From an uncultured marine group I thaumarchaeote (GTDB lineage Archaea > Thermoproteota > Nitrososphaeria > Nitrososphaerales > Nitrosopumilaceae): a stretch of DNA of 54,482 nt. Below the pieces are notes generated by a model that worked only from the letters and a program-made list of their open reading frames with translations, had not been told where the DNA came from and made no database searches. The stretch spans positions 1 to 54,482 of the forward strand of contig CABXKZ010000002.1 of assembly GCA_902512865.1 (NCBI GenBank). The letters are read 5' to 3'. Position numbers and translations under genes: made by a program. Below, piece after piece: positions 1 to 7,579 of this stretch (position 1 is the stretch's first letter; each line of letters begins with the position of its first letter).

Positions 1-1216
1 CGTCTAGAATTTTTTTAGCATCTGCAAACATATCTTCATGAATTTTATCCAACTCTGATATCACTCTGTCTACAAGACCTACTATCTCTTGATCATCTTT
101 TTGACGGTTATGTCTTCTGGCAAATGTAACCTTATTTTTCTCTAAATCTTTTGGTCCAATTTCAATTCGTAATGGAATTCCTTTCATCTCCCAATCATTA
201 AACTTGAAACCTGGAGTAAGTTGTTCTCTATTATCTACTTGAACTCTAATTTTTGATTCTCTTAATTTTTCTTCAATTTCTTGTGATACCTTTTGAATTT
301 TTTCTTTATCTTCATCTGAATAATAAATTGGAATTATTATTACTTGAATTGGCGCAACTCTTGGAGGTAAAACTAGTCCTTTATCATCACCGTGAACCAT
401 AATCATTCCACCAATTAATCTCCATGATACGCCCCATGATGTTTGCCATGCATAGCTCTCAACATTTTCCTTGTCTGCATACTTGACATCAAATGGTTTT
501 GAGAAATTTTGTCCAAGAAAATGTGATGTACCCATCTGTAATGCCTTTCCGTCTGGCATTAACGATTCCATAGTTAGTGTATATACTGCTCCTACAAATT
601 TTTCATTCTCTGATTTTTTCCCTGTAATCACTGGTATTGCTAATTCTTCTTCAACTGTTTTCTTATATAATGATAAAATATCTGTAACCTCCTTTTCTGC
701 TTCTTCCTTGTTCATATGTACTGTATGCCCTTCTTGCCATAGAAATTCGGATGTTCTCAAAAATGGTTTTGTTGCTTTTATTTCTGCTCTAAGTGCTGTA
801 TTCCAAAAATTAATTTTTAAAGGTAAATCTCTCCAACTTCTAATCCATTTTGAAAATAATGTATATGCTAAAGTTTCAGAGGTTGGTCTTAATGCTAATC
901 TATCTCCTAGTTCACTATCTCCTGATTTTGTAACCCAAAAAACTTCTGGGTTAAATCCTGCAAAATGGTCTTTTTCTTTTCCTAACAATGACTCTGGGAT
1001 TAAAATTGGCAAAAATCCATTTCTGTGGCCTGTGGCTGCAAATTTTGTATCAAGTGATGACTTGAGTGATTCCCAAATTGAATATCCGTCTGGCCTAAGA
1101 ACAATCAATCCTTTTACTGGGGCATAATCCACCAACTCTGATTTAATGACCGTTTGTGTATACCATTCACTAAAATCTTCTGATTTTTTTACAGTAATCC
1201 CGATCTCTTTTCCCAT
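1..1216 (-). CDS. proS: Prolyl-tRNA synthetase, archaeal type, partial (C-terminus off the window)
   Basis: Class II aminoacyl-tRNA synthetase that charges tRNA-Pro in the cytosol. The gene runs off the left edge, so only the first ~405 residues are visible. The start at 1216 gives MGKEIGITVKKSEDFSEWYTQ, followed by landmarks of the archaeal/eukaryotic-type ProS: RPDGYSIWE, the class II motif 2 region (LRPTSET, then FLRTSEFLWQEGHT), and a GDDKGLVLPPRVAP stretch entering the anticodon-binding domain. No frameshift is seen. The start is divergent from the gene at 1312, with about 95 bp between. The family call is secure from these motifs; the missing C-terminal zinc-binding end cannot be judged. 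Confidence 0.93.
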   Translation of the reverse strand, partial: MGKEIGITVKKSEDFSEWYTQTVIKSELVDYAPVKGLIVLRPDGYSIWESLKSSLDTKFAATGHRNGFLPILIPESLLGKEKDHFAGFNPEVFWVTKSGDSELGDRLALRPTSETLAYTLFSKWIRSWRDLPLKINFWNTALRAEIKATKPFLRTSEFLWQEGHTVHMNKEEAEKEVTDILSLYKKTVEEELAIPVITGKKSENEKFVGAVYTLTMESLMPDGKALQMGTSHFLGQNFSKPFDVKYADKENVESYAWQTSWGVSWRLIGGMIMVHGDDKGLVLPPRVAPIQVIIIPIYYSDEDKEKIQKVSQEIEEKLRESKIRVQVDNREQLTPGFKFNDWEMKGIPLRIEIGPKDLEKNKVTFARRHNRQKDDQEIVGLVDRVISELDKIHEDMFADAKKILD

Positions 1217-1311
1217 TTGTAATGACAAGAATTTTGTAATTATTTAGTCTTGTTTCCGCCGTGTATTTTGAAAACCTAGAATTATATAGAAAATCTAAAA
1301 TGAGGAAAAAC

Positions 1312-1683
1312 ATGGTAAAACAAGATCTTCTTAACATGGTTGAGAAAATAATTTCTTTAGATTCTCAAATGAGATTTGCTTCCATAATTGATCTAAAAGG
1401 TAACATTGTTGAAGGAATTATGAAAACTGGCAAAGCTTCACTTGAATCACAACGTCAAGAAGAACACTTTTGCAAACAAGTATCTCAAAGACGTAAAATG
1501 AGAAAAGAATTTGACCGTCCTCTTGGAAAGGTTAGATATGTCCATGTTGAACGTGAAAAAGTGACTCAATTTGTCATTTATACTGCAAGAAAAACCATAT
1601 TCTTTACAATGGAGCCCGAGTTAACAGTGCAACGAAAAATGAAGATTGTTAATCAAATTAAGAGAATCACTGCTAATCTTTGA
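1312..1683 (+). CDS. Small conserved thaumarchaeal protein (DUF6659-like), start revised
   Basis: About 123 residues, MVKQDLLNMVEKIISLDSQ onward, soluble and basic, with no catalytic motif I recognise. The frame stays open upstream to a GTG at 1261, but a TATA-like element (TTATATA, 1282-1288) lies inside that extension, about 25 nt before the ATG at 1312, so a leaderless start at 1312 (or 1300) is more likely. It resembles the protein at 26649-27050: both have a segment reading '(R)FA(S/A)II(D/N)..G..(V/I).G', a middle helix and a C-terminal strand-helix. I recall this group as DUF6659, unchecked. The 3' end overlaps the convergent gene by 11 bp. Function unknown. Confidence 0.7.
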   Translation: MVKQDLLNMVEKIISLDSQMRFASIIDLKGNIVEGIMKTGKASLESQRQEEHFCKQVSQRRKMRKEFDRPLGKVRYVHVEREKVTQFVIYTARKTIFFTMEPELTVQRKMKIVNQIKRITANL

Positions 1684-1966
1684 GTGAATCGCCTTTACAC
1701 AAAACACTGCCCATGACTCTACTTTGAAAGTTTGGACAAACAAAACACTGAATGAAATGAATTTCGTCTTTTAAGACTGGACACTCGACAAATTCCTGCT
1801 TCATTTTCTTCAGCATCTTTGGACTGACTCCTTTCAACTTTAATTTTCCTTTCTCGTCCATCATTCCGCCATCTTTTAGAATTGCTTTGACGTCATCTGG
1901 GAGTTTCTGTCTTCCTTCTCGTGCTTGCACTTTAACTTCGAATTTATGCTCTAATTCTTCAACCAT
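1673..1966 (-). CDS. Hypothetical small Cys-containing protein
   Basis: 97 residues. The N-terminal two thirds is charged and probably helical (VKAILKDGG, then KLKLKGVSPKMLKKMKQEF). The C-terminal third holds four cysteines (ECPVL, IQCFVCPNF, VLCKG), including a CxxC pair, so a small metal site is plausible. The gene is convergent with the 1312 gene and overlaps it by 11 bp. A TATA-like stretch is not obvious. I do not recognise the family. It could be a conserved thaumarchaeal protein of unknown function, and coding status rests on the open frame, the sensible composition and the compact spacing. Confidence 0.6.
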   Translation of the reverse strand: MVEELEHKFEVKVQAREGRQKLPDDVKAILKDGGMMDEKGKLKLKGVSPKMLKKMKQEFVECPVLKDEIHFIQCFVCPNFQSRVMGSVLCKGDSLKD

Positions 1967-2036
1967 GATATAATCTCTATGAGGGCTGATTTATTACTAA
2001 CTATCGCTGATCGGACTTAATTGTTTCAACTTTTAT

Positions 2037-2720
2037 ATGATGAATTTTTTGTGTGAAAATAGAAAACAATTGCTAGCAATTTTTGATGTAGAAGGGGTAT
2101 TGTATGACGCAGAATATTTGCCAATACTAGCTGAAAAAGTGAACAAAGAAGATGAGATTTGGGAAATCACAAAGAAAGGAATTCAAGGTTCAATAAATTG
2201 GGAAGATGGATTGACAAAACGAGTTGAACTTTTGAAAGGTCTGGATTTTGAAACATGTAAAGAAGTTGCTGATTCTTTACCTATAATGACTGGTGCAAGG
2301 AATGCTTGTAAAGTTCTAAAAGATGCAGGATGGAAAATCATGGCAGTATCAGGCGGATTTACAATTATGACTGATAGACTAAAAGAAGAACTAAACCTTG
2401 ATCATATCTATACAAATGAATTGATATTCAAAGATGGAAAATTAGATGGTGTAAAAATCAATGTTGATTCAGATAAAGCAAAATCTGCTAGAATTAAGAT
2501 TGAAGAATGGAACATTCCTAAAGATGAGATTGTTGTTATTGTTGATGGTGCCAATGATATAAAATTATTTGATATTTGCAATCTAGGTATAGCCTATCGT
2601 GCACAAGATCTTGTCAAAGACCTTGCAACAATCAGCCTAGAAGAAAAGAATCTTGCAAAAATCATCCCTATCATTAATCAACATTACTCGATGAAACTTC
2701 CTTTACCTATCTCATCATAA
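2037..2720 (+). CDS. HAD-IB phosphatase, SerB/ThrH-like
   Basis: 227-residue cytosolic HAD-superfamily phosphohydrolase. Motif I is FDVEGVLYD (Asp17 nucleophile), motif II VSGG with the Ser/Gly typical of phosphoserine phosphatases, and motif III/IV KAKSAR...VIVDGANDIKLFD. In SerB the second motif I residue is Asp (DxD); here it is Glu19 (DxE). The pattern DxEGVL is what I recall for ThrH, the phosphoserine phosphatase/homoserine phosphotransferase of Pseudomonas, so serine or threonine metabolism is the natural guess, but the substrate cannot be read from the sequence. Two adjacent ATGs (2037 and 2040) are both possible starts. It is followed by cofE on the same strand 41 bp downstream. Confidence 0.8.
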   Translation: MMNFLCENRKQLLAIFDVEGVLYDAEYLPILAEKVNKEDEIWEITKKGIQGSINWEDGLTKRVELLKGLDFETCKEVADSLPIMTGARNACKVLKDAGWKIMAVSGGFTIMTDRLKEELNLDHIYTNELIFKDGKLDGVKINVDSDKAKSARIKIEEWNIPKDEIVVIVDGANDIKLFDICNLGIAYRAQDLVKDLATISLEEKNLAKIIPIINQHYSMKLPLPISS

Positions 2721-2761
2721 GATAGACAAAATTCAATTATGCCACAATTTACTATCTATTG

Positions 2762-3499
2762 ATGACTATACAAGTAATACCTATTCATGTAAAAAATGAT
2801 GTTCAGCCTGCAGATAGTTTGGTTGAACTTTTACTATCTTCTTCAAAAGTGGCTTTTGAAGATGGAGACATACTAGTAATCTCACAAAAAGTCATATCAA
2901 AACATGAAGGACAAGTTGTAAATCTTCAATCTGTTATACCATCTGAATTGTCTGTTGGTATTGCCTCTGCATATGATAAAGATCCAAAATTAGTAGAAGT
3001 CATCTTATCTGAATCAGAAAGAATAGTCAGAATGGAAAATGGTGTGATAATTGTTCAAACTAAACATGGTTTCATTTGTGCCAATGCAGGAATAGATGAA
3101 AGTAATGTGGAAGATGGATATGCAACATTACTTCCAAAGGATTCTGATAATTCTGCACAACAAATACGATTAAAAATCTTACAACAAACAGGAAAAAAAA
3201 TTGCTGTTATTATCTCGGATACATTTGGGCGTCCTTTTAGAATGGGCCAGACTGATCATGCCATAGGCATATCCGGCATCGATGCTATTTTGCATTATGA
3301 AGGAACTCCTGATACATTTGGCAAAATTTTGCGAGTCACTGCTACTGCCGTAGTTGATGAACTCTGTTCTGCAGCAGAACTTGTGATGGGCAAAACCAAA
3401 AAATGTCCTGCGGCAATTATTAAAAATTTTGAATTTAAAGAACGTACTGGAAATATTCAGAATATTATACGCTCAAAAGAAGAAGATCTATTCAGATAA
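2762..3499 (+). CDS. cofE: Coenzyme F420:L-glutamate ligase
   Basis: Adds glutamates to F420-0 using GTP, giving the polyglutamate tail of coenzyme F420. The ~245-residue length fits stand-alone archaeal CofE. Characteristic segments are the N-terminal DILVISQKVISKHEG, a mid-protein ICANAGIDESNV, then VIISDTFGRPFRMGQTDHAIG and the C-terminal half with DELCSAAELVMGK. The frame opens at a TTG (2759), but the next codon is ATG (2762), which I take as the start. It lies between the HAD phosphatase and a PHP-domain gene, all on the plus strand with short gaps. Thaumarchaea are known to make F420, so the role fits. Confidence 0.93.
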   Translation: MTIQVIPIHVKNDVQPADSLVELLLSSSKVAFEDGDILVISQKVISKHEGQVVNLQSVIPSELSVGIASAYDKDPKLVEVILSESERIVRMENGVIIVQTKHGFICANAGIDESNVEDGYATLLPKDSDNSAQQIRLKILQQTGKKIAVIISDTFGRPFRMGQTDHAIGISGIDAILHYEGTPDTFGKILRVTATAVVDELCSAAELVMGKTKKCPAAIIKNFEFKERTGNIQNIIRSKEEDLFR

Positions 3500-3526
3500 T
3501 TAATTAAAAGTAACATATCACATAAA

Positions 3527-4447
3527 ATGTTAGAAATGCTTCGTACAGAACTTCATTGTCATAATGTTTACTCTAATGGCCATGTTGGTGATTTGGAACC
3601 CCCTTTTGATTGTAATGTATCAATAAGTGAACAATTAGAAAAGTCATTGGAATCTAAGCTTGATGTATTATTTGTAACAAATCATAATACCTTAGATGGT
3701 TTCAACCAAATTACAGATTATAAAAATGACCACGAAAAATTCTCAAATCTGAAAATTTATCCTGCTGTAGAAATAACTACTGATAAAGAAGCACATGTTC
3801 TTGTTTATGGTTTGCATGAGGAAATTAAATCAAACCAAACTTTGGATGAAATTATCGATGCTGCAAAATCTCAAGATGCAATAACAATTGCACCCCATCC
3901 TTTCAGTTTGATTGATGCTTTACGTGATGATTCACTGAAATGTGACCTTTTTGAAGTGTTTAACAGCTCAAATATTGATATCTACTCAAATAAAAAAGCA
4001 GAAATTTTTGCAAAGGAAAAAAATCTACTCACAACTGCTGGAAGTGACTCGCACATTGCATCTACTATTGGAAGATGTACAAATCTTATAGATTCTCAAA
4101 ATAACTTGGACGATGTTATACATGCAATGAAAAAAGGAAAAATCTCTATTGAAAAAACAGAATATGTGACGCACCGTGAAGTTTTAGAGCATATTCAATA
4201 TAAAATTGAAAACTCAAAAGAGTACATAGATAAATACATACAAGAATTTTATCCCAAATACTTCTGGCTGTTTAACCAGATGTACAAATCATATATGTTT
4301 ACTAAGAAATCATTTATGTGGCGCGCTGTCTTCAAGATTGCACTTTTTGGATTAAGACGAATTTCTTACAAAATTAATTTTGAGGGCTATGATCCTTATG
4401 CATTTAGAACGCGAGATATTCCAACAATGACAAAAATGATCTTCTAA
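3527..4447 (+). CDS. PHP-domain metal-dependent phosphoesterase-like protein
   Basis: 306 residues. The first ~210 form a PHP domain: TELHCHNVYSNGH (two metal-binding His), FVTNHNTLDGF, an Asp/Glu-rich EITTDKEAHVLVYG, IAPHPFSL and TAGSDSHIAS near residue 175, all typical metal ligands of PHP phosphoesterases. The last ~100 residues are rich in aromatics and Lys (SKEYIDKYIQEFYPKYFWLF), possibly membrane-proximal or nucleic-acid associated, and are not part of the PHP core. The start ATG lies 27 nt after an AT-rich TTAATTAAAA element, suiting a leaderless mRNA. Substrate unknown; small PHP proteins can be histidinol-phosphatase-like or act on nucleotides. Confidence 0.8.
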   Translation: MLEMLRTELHCHNVYSNGHVGDLEPPFDCNVSISEQLEKSLESKLDVLFVTNHNTLDGFNQITDYKNDHEKFSNLKIYPAVEITTDKEAHVLVYGLHEEIKSNQTLDEIIDAAKSQDAITIAPHPFSLIDALRDDSLKCDLFEVFNSSNIDIYSNKKAEIFAKEKNLLTTAGSDSHIASTIGRCTNLIDSQNNLDDVIHAMKKGKISIEKTEYVTHREVLEHIQYKIENSKEYIDKYIQEFYPKYFWLFNQMYKSYMFTKKSFMWRAVFKIALFGLRRISYKINFEGYDPYAFRTRDIPTMTKMIF

Positions 4448-4509
4448 AAACCTATAGGCGAAGCTAAAAAGAACTAGATTTTAATATAGAACTATTGAAT
4501 TTTTGTTAG

Positions 4510-4752
4510 GTGATAAAAATTTCAGAACCAGAAAAAAAACTAGATGTAAGAGGATTGTATTGTCCTTCTCCTGCTATGCAAACTGTAGTTGAGCTATCAA
4601 AAATGCAAATAGGTCAAACACTTCTTGTTTTAGCTGATGACCCTGCTGCTGAAGATGATATTACTGATCTATGTCGTACGCGTGGGCATGAATTAGTAGG
4701 GCTTGAGAAAAATGGCAGTGATCTGGAATTTACAATAAAAAAAATAAAGTGA
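4510..4752 (+). CDS. TusA/SirA-like sulfur carrier protein
   Basis: 80 residues with the TusA fold signature: LDVRGLYCPSPAMQTVVEL carries the CPxP motif whose first Cys receives persulfide sulfur. The remainder fits the family (VLADDPAAEDDITDLCRTRGHE). The start is GTG at 4510. The family relays sulfur between cysteine desulfurases or rhodaneses and tRNA thiolation, molybdopterin or dissimilatory pathways; which pathway applies here cannot be read. It converges with trxB, 2 bp beyond its stop. Two rhodanese genes, a siroheme reductase and a Cys-type thiazole synthase lie in the same window, so a role in general sulfur trafficking is plausible inference. Confidence 0.88.
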   Translation: MIKISEPEKKLDVRGLYCPSPAMQTVVELSKMQIGQTLLVLADDPAAEDDITDLCRTRGHELVGLEKNGSDLEFTIKKIK

Positions 4753-4754
4753 TC

Positions 4755-5759
4755 TTAATTTTGTTCAGTTAGATATTTGTCAACATCAATTGCTGACATG
4801 CATCCAAATCCTGCAGCAGTTACAGCTTGTCTATATCGATGATCGTGAACATCACCTGCAGTAAATACTCCTTTCACACTTGTTTCTGTATTATCTTTTT
4901 GAATGATGTATCCATTTTCATCCATTTCAAGTTGATTTTTGAATAATTCTGTATTTGGTTCATGACCTATAGCTACAAAAACTCCGCCCATTTCCAAGGT
5001 TTTATTTTCTCCCGTCTTTGTATCTTTTAGAATTATTTGTTGAACTTTTTGGTCTCCTTTGATATCTTCAATTGCACTATTCCAATGAACCTCAATTTTT
5101 TCATTGTTTAATGCACGTTCTTGCATGATTTTACTAGCTCTGAATGTATCACGTCTGTGAATGATGTGAACCTTTGATGCAAACTTTGTAAGAAACGTTG
5201 CCTCTTCCATACAGGAATCTCCTCCTCCAACTACTGCAATATCCTGATTTCTAAAAAATGCTCCATCACATGTTGCACAATATGAGACACCTTTTCCACT
5301 GAATGTTTGTTCTCCTTCTATGCCAATTTTTCTTGGAGTTGCTCCTGTGCAAACTATTACTGCTTTTGCTTCATACTCTTCTGAACCTGTTAAAACTTTG
5401 AATGGGTTTACACGAAAATCAACATTCACCACAACATCATCCATGATTGTGGTACCCATTCTTTCTGCTTGTTTTCTCATTGTTAGCATTAGATCTGGTC
5501 CCATTATCCCTTCATCAAATCCAGGATAATTTTCCACATCTGTTGTATTCATCAATTGACCTCCTGGTAACAGTCCTGAAATTAATAATGTATCATGTCT
5601 AGCTCTTGAACAATAAATTCCTGCAGTATATCCTGCAGGTCCTGCACCAATAATTATCACATCGTATGATGTCTTTGTCTTCTTTGGAAAATCTGGAGTC
5701 TTTGGTTCATCGTTAGATCCTCGATCCTCCATAATTACTGAACCATCTGCACTTGACAT
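4755..5759 (-). CDS. trxB: Thioredoxin-disulfide reductase
   Basis: 334-residue FAD/NADPH pyridine nucleotide-disulfide oxidoreductase that reduces thioredoxin. It has an N-terminal FAD Rossmann motif (VIIIGAGPAGYTAG, from about residue 34), the redox-active CATCDG (Cys161 and Cys164), an NADPH site (VVGGGDSCMEE) and a C-terminal FAD motif (FTAGDVHDHRYRQA). About 30 hydrophilic residues precede the usual TrxR start and may be a disordered tail or a start called too early. The gene is third in a likely minus-strand operon: thi4, the 5789-6583 gene (5 bp gap), then trxB (29 bp gap). Confidence 0.95.
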   Translation of the reverse strand: MSSADGSVIMEDRGSNDEPKTPDFPKKTKTSYDVIIIGAGPAGYTAGIYCSRARHDTLLISGLLPGGQLMNTTDVENYPGFDEGIMGPDLMLTMRKQAERMGTTIMDDVVVNVDFRVNPFKVLTGSEEYEAKAVIVCTGATPRKIGIEGEQTFSGKGVSYCATCDGAFFRNQDIAVVGGGDSCMEEATFLTKFASKVHIIHRRDTFRASKIMQERALNNEKIEVHWNSAIEDIKGDQKVQQIILKDTKTGENKTLEMGGVFVAIGHEPNTELFKNQLEMDENGYIIQKDNTETSVKGVFTAGDVHDHRYRQAVTAAGFGCMSAIDVDKYLTEQN

Positions 5760-5788
5760 GCTTGATCAATCTATAATTGCAATTTAAG

Positions 5789-6583
5789 TCAATTGAGATT
5801 TGATAAGATCTCATTATGTTTTTGACATAGTTTACTTATTTCAAGTTGTGAGAACAAAAGATCCTTCTGCCAATGAGCATTATTTAACCTACATTCAATA
5901 TCTTCACAGAATGATTCTCCTGTTATATTGTAAAAAATAACTTGTAAGATATAACCTTCCACAACTTTTGTTAATCTTTCATCATTATAGTCTAAAAATT
6001 GCTCTTTGTACTTTTCTTTAGCAGATTTTTTATCTAATCCTTGTGCCTTTAATGCCATTACTTCAAAATAGTATTCTTTTGGTTTTGCAGGGGCTTCTAT
6101 AATTCCTGTAGTAGAAATAATTGCAGGATTGGCACAAATTACTGCTCTCGCATGATATCTTTCATCCTTTTCATCAAATGTACATGTAAGCCTATTTGTT
6201 AAAATGATGTGTAATGTTTCATTATTCTCATTAAGATATCTGAAAATTTTTTGTAATTCAAATCCATCATACATGAAAACTTGACTTATTTCTTGAGCAT
6301 CTTCTACTTTAGTTGTTGAATTCATTAATGATGAATCCTGACACAATTTCTTTTCAAACTCAAACTCAATATCACTAGGTTCATGCACTGAAAATGAATT
6401 TTTAATGTCTGTAACTCTACTTTTTGATAATTTATTGATATTTTCTATGCCTAACTCCTTGAAAATATTCTCTTTTATTTCAATCTTGAATGGGAAGTTT
6501 TCTTCTAAAAAATATGTTAATCGCTTAATATCAATTTCTGGTAATGCCGGTTCTTTGTATAATGTTATTTTTTTAAAGTTCAA
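5789..6583 (-). CDS. Conserved hypothetical protein between thi4 and trxB
   Basis: 264 residues, soluble, mixed alpha/beta, no signal peptide or membrane segment. Readable segments include LHIILTNRLTCTFDE, YHARAVICANPAIISTTGI and, near the C-terminus, FCEDIECRLNNAHWQKDLL. The pattern of a C-terminal Cys/His/Trp cluster reminded me of the thaumarchaeal family I recall as DUF6775, a putative metallopeptidase related to archaemetzincins. However, no HExxH motif is present, so no protease claim is made. It starts 5 bp after the thi4 stop and ends 29 bp before trxB, so it is probably co-transcribed with both. Confidence 0.7.
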   Translation of the reverse strand: MNFKKITLYKEPALPEIDIKRLTYFLEENFPFKIEIKENIFKELGIENINKLSKSRVTDIKNSFSVHEPSDIEFEFEKKLCQDSSLMNSTTKVEDAQEISQVFMYDGFELQKIFRYLNENNETLHIILTNRLTCTFDEKDERYHARAVICANPAIISTTGIIEAPAKPKEYYFEVMALKAQGLDKKSAKEKYKEQFLDYNDERLTKVVEGYILQVIFYNITGESFCEDIECRLNNAHWQKDLLFSQLEISKLCQKHNEILSNLN

Positions 6584-6588
6584 ATAGA

Positions 6589-7419
6589 TTATTTTTGAAT
6601 CTTATTATCAAATTCTTTAATCTTTTGATCAGTTATTTCGGCTGCCTTCTTTCCGGAGTATAACATTGAACCAAATGTTGGTCCCATTCTTGCTAATCCA
6701 TACGTCTCTGTAACTGACATTCCTGCGGCGACTAATCCTGGATAAACTTCTCCTGTTTTATGTACAACATGCTCTTCCCCATCTTCTACCCACATTGGAT
6801 CCATTCCTTTCCATTCGACAAGTTTTCTATCCACCAATCTTTTTACTGCAACTGAGTCGTGTCCTGATGAATCAATAATCATTTTTGCTTCTAGTGCAAC
6901 AGGATCTACACATGTGATATTTCTTGGTAGTGCTGAAACTGGCATCCAGTTCACAACAATACCTACAACTCTTCCATGTCTCATAACTAAATCATCAAAT
7001 TTTGTGAGATTCAAGAATTTTACTCCTGCATCACATGCGGCTCCAATTAATTTAGAAACTGCATGTGGTCCTGGTGTGAGATACAATCCTTCTCCAACTT
7101 TTTTGTAAGGTATGCCTATCTCATCCCAAATTTTTTGTGCTGGTGCACGTACTGTTACTGGATTCATCATGTAACCTCCAAGCCAATATCCTCCACCTAG
7201 ATAGTTATTCTGTTCAATAACTAATACTTTGTAACCCAATAATGATAATTCCCTAGATGCAGTTAGTCCTGCAGGTCCTGCACCAATAATTATGACATCA
7301 CTTTCTGCTCTATCTTGTAACACATCGTAAAACTCTTTTGCAATGGCTCTGGTAATCTCTACTTCTTTTGCATCTGCAAAAATTTTATCTGGTCTTTGTT
7401 CGTTAACTGACTCTTGCAT
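6589..7419 (-). CDS. thi4: Thiazole synthase Thi4 (ADP-thiazole synthase), Cys-type
   Basis: 276 residues. Makes the thiazole half of thiamine from NAD and glycine; the sulfur comes either from sulfide (His-type archaeal enzymes) or from the enzyme's own Cys (yeast type). The Rossmann motif VIIIGAGPAGLTA starts near residue 42, followed by EQNNYLGGGYWLGGYMMNP and the C-terminal GMSVTETYGLARMGPTFGSM. The active-site loop reads NITCVDPVALEAK with Cys170 at the place of yeast Cys205 (CCMDP) and of the His in M. jannaschii (HVDP), so this is a Cys-type Thi4. First gene of a probable operon with the 5789 gene and trxB. No TPP riboswitch sequence is seen upstream. Confidence 0.93.
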   Translation of the reverse strand: MQESVNEQRPDKIFADAKEVEITRAIAKEFYDVLQDRAESDVIIIGAGPAGLTASRELSLLGYKVLVIEQNNYLGGGYWLGGYMMNPVTVRAPAQKIWDEIGIPYKKVGEGLYLTPGPHAVSKLIGAACDAGVKFLNLTKFDDLVMRHGRVVGIVVNWMPVSALPRNITCVDPVALEAKMIIDSSGHDSVAVKRLVDRKLVEWKGMDPMWVEDGEEHVVHKTGEVYPGLVAAGMSVTETYGLARMGPTFGSMLYSGKKAAEITDQKIKEFDNKIQK

Positions 7420-7471
7420 ATTTTTTTTTTATTCCAAACTCATTAATAGCTTTGGGTATTTTCATTCAAAA

Positions 7472-7485
7472 TTAGGTTATACTAA
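7472..7485. promoter_or_regulatory. DtxR-like palindrome TTAG-N6-CTAA between thi4 and the siroheme reductase
   Basis: TTAGGTTATACTAA is an inverted repeat of TTAG/CTAA with a 6-bp spacer. It lies in the divergent region, about 53 bp from the thi4 start and about 95 bp from the reductase start. The same 4-6-4 architecture occurs three times at 34376-34452. TTAGG/CCTAA half-sites are typical of DtxR/MntR-family regulators; binding here is inference. Confidence 0.45.
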
Positions 7486-7579
7486 CATAAACCGGCAAAA
7501 ATGTATATTTTGTTTAATTGACATGTGTAACTTACCCATATCGAAAACTTATAACCATACTGCGATCAAAAAAATATAG

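Noticed and set aside
471..1127. Open frame of 218 codons on the plus strand
   Set aside because: It is antisense to the prolyl-tRNA synthetase gene, whose motifs are unmistakable on the minus strand.
5789..6583. Zinc metallopeptidase call for the gene between thi4 and trxB
   Set aside because: There is no HExxH or other zinc-site pattern; left as hypothetical.
7420..7579. TPP riboswitch upstream of thi4
   Set aside because: No CTGAGA or matching conserved thi-box on the minus strand.
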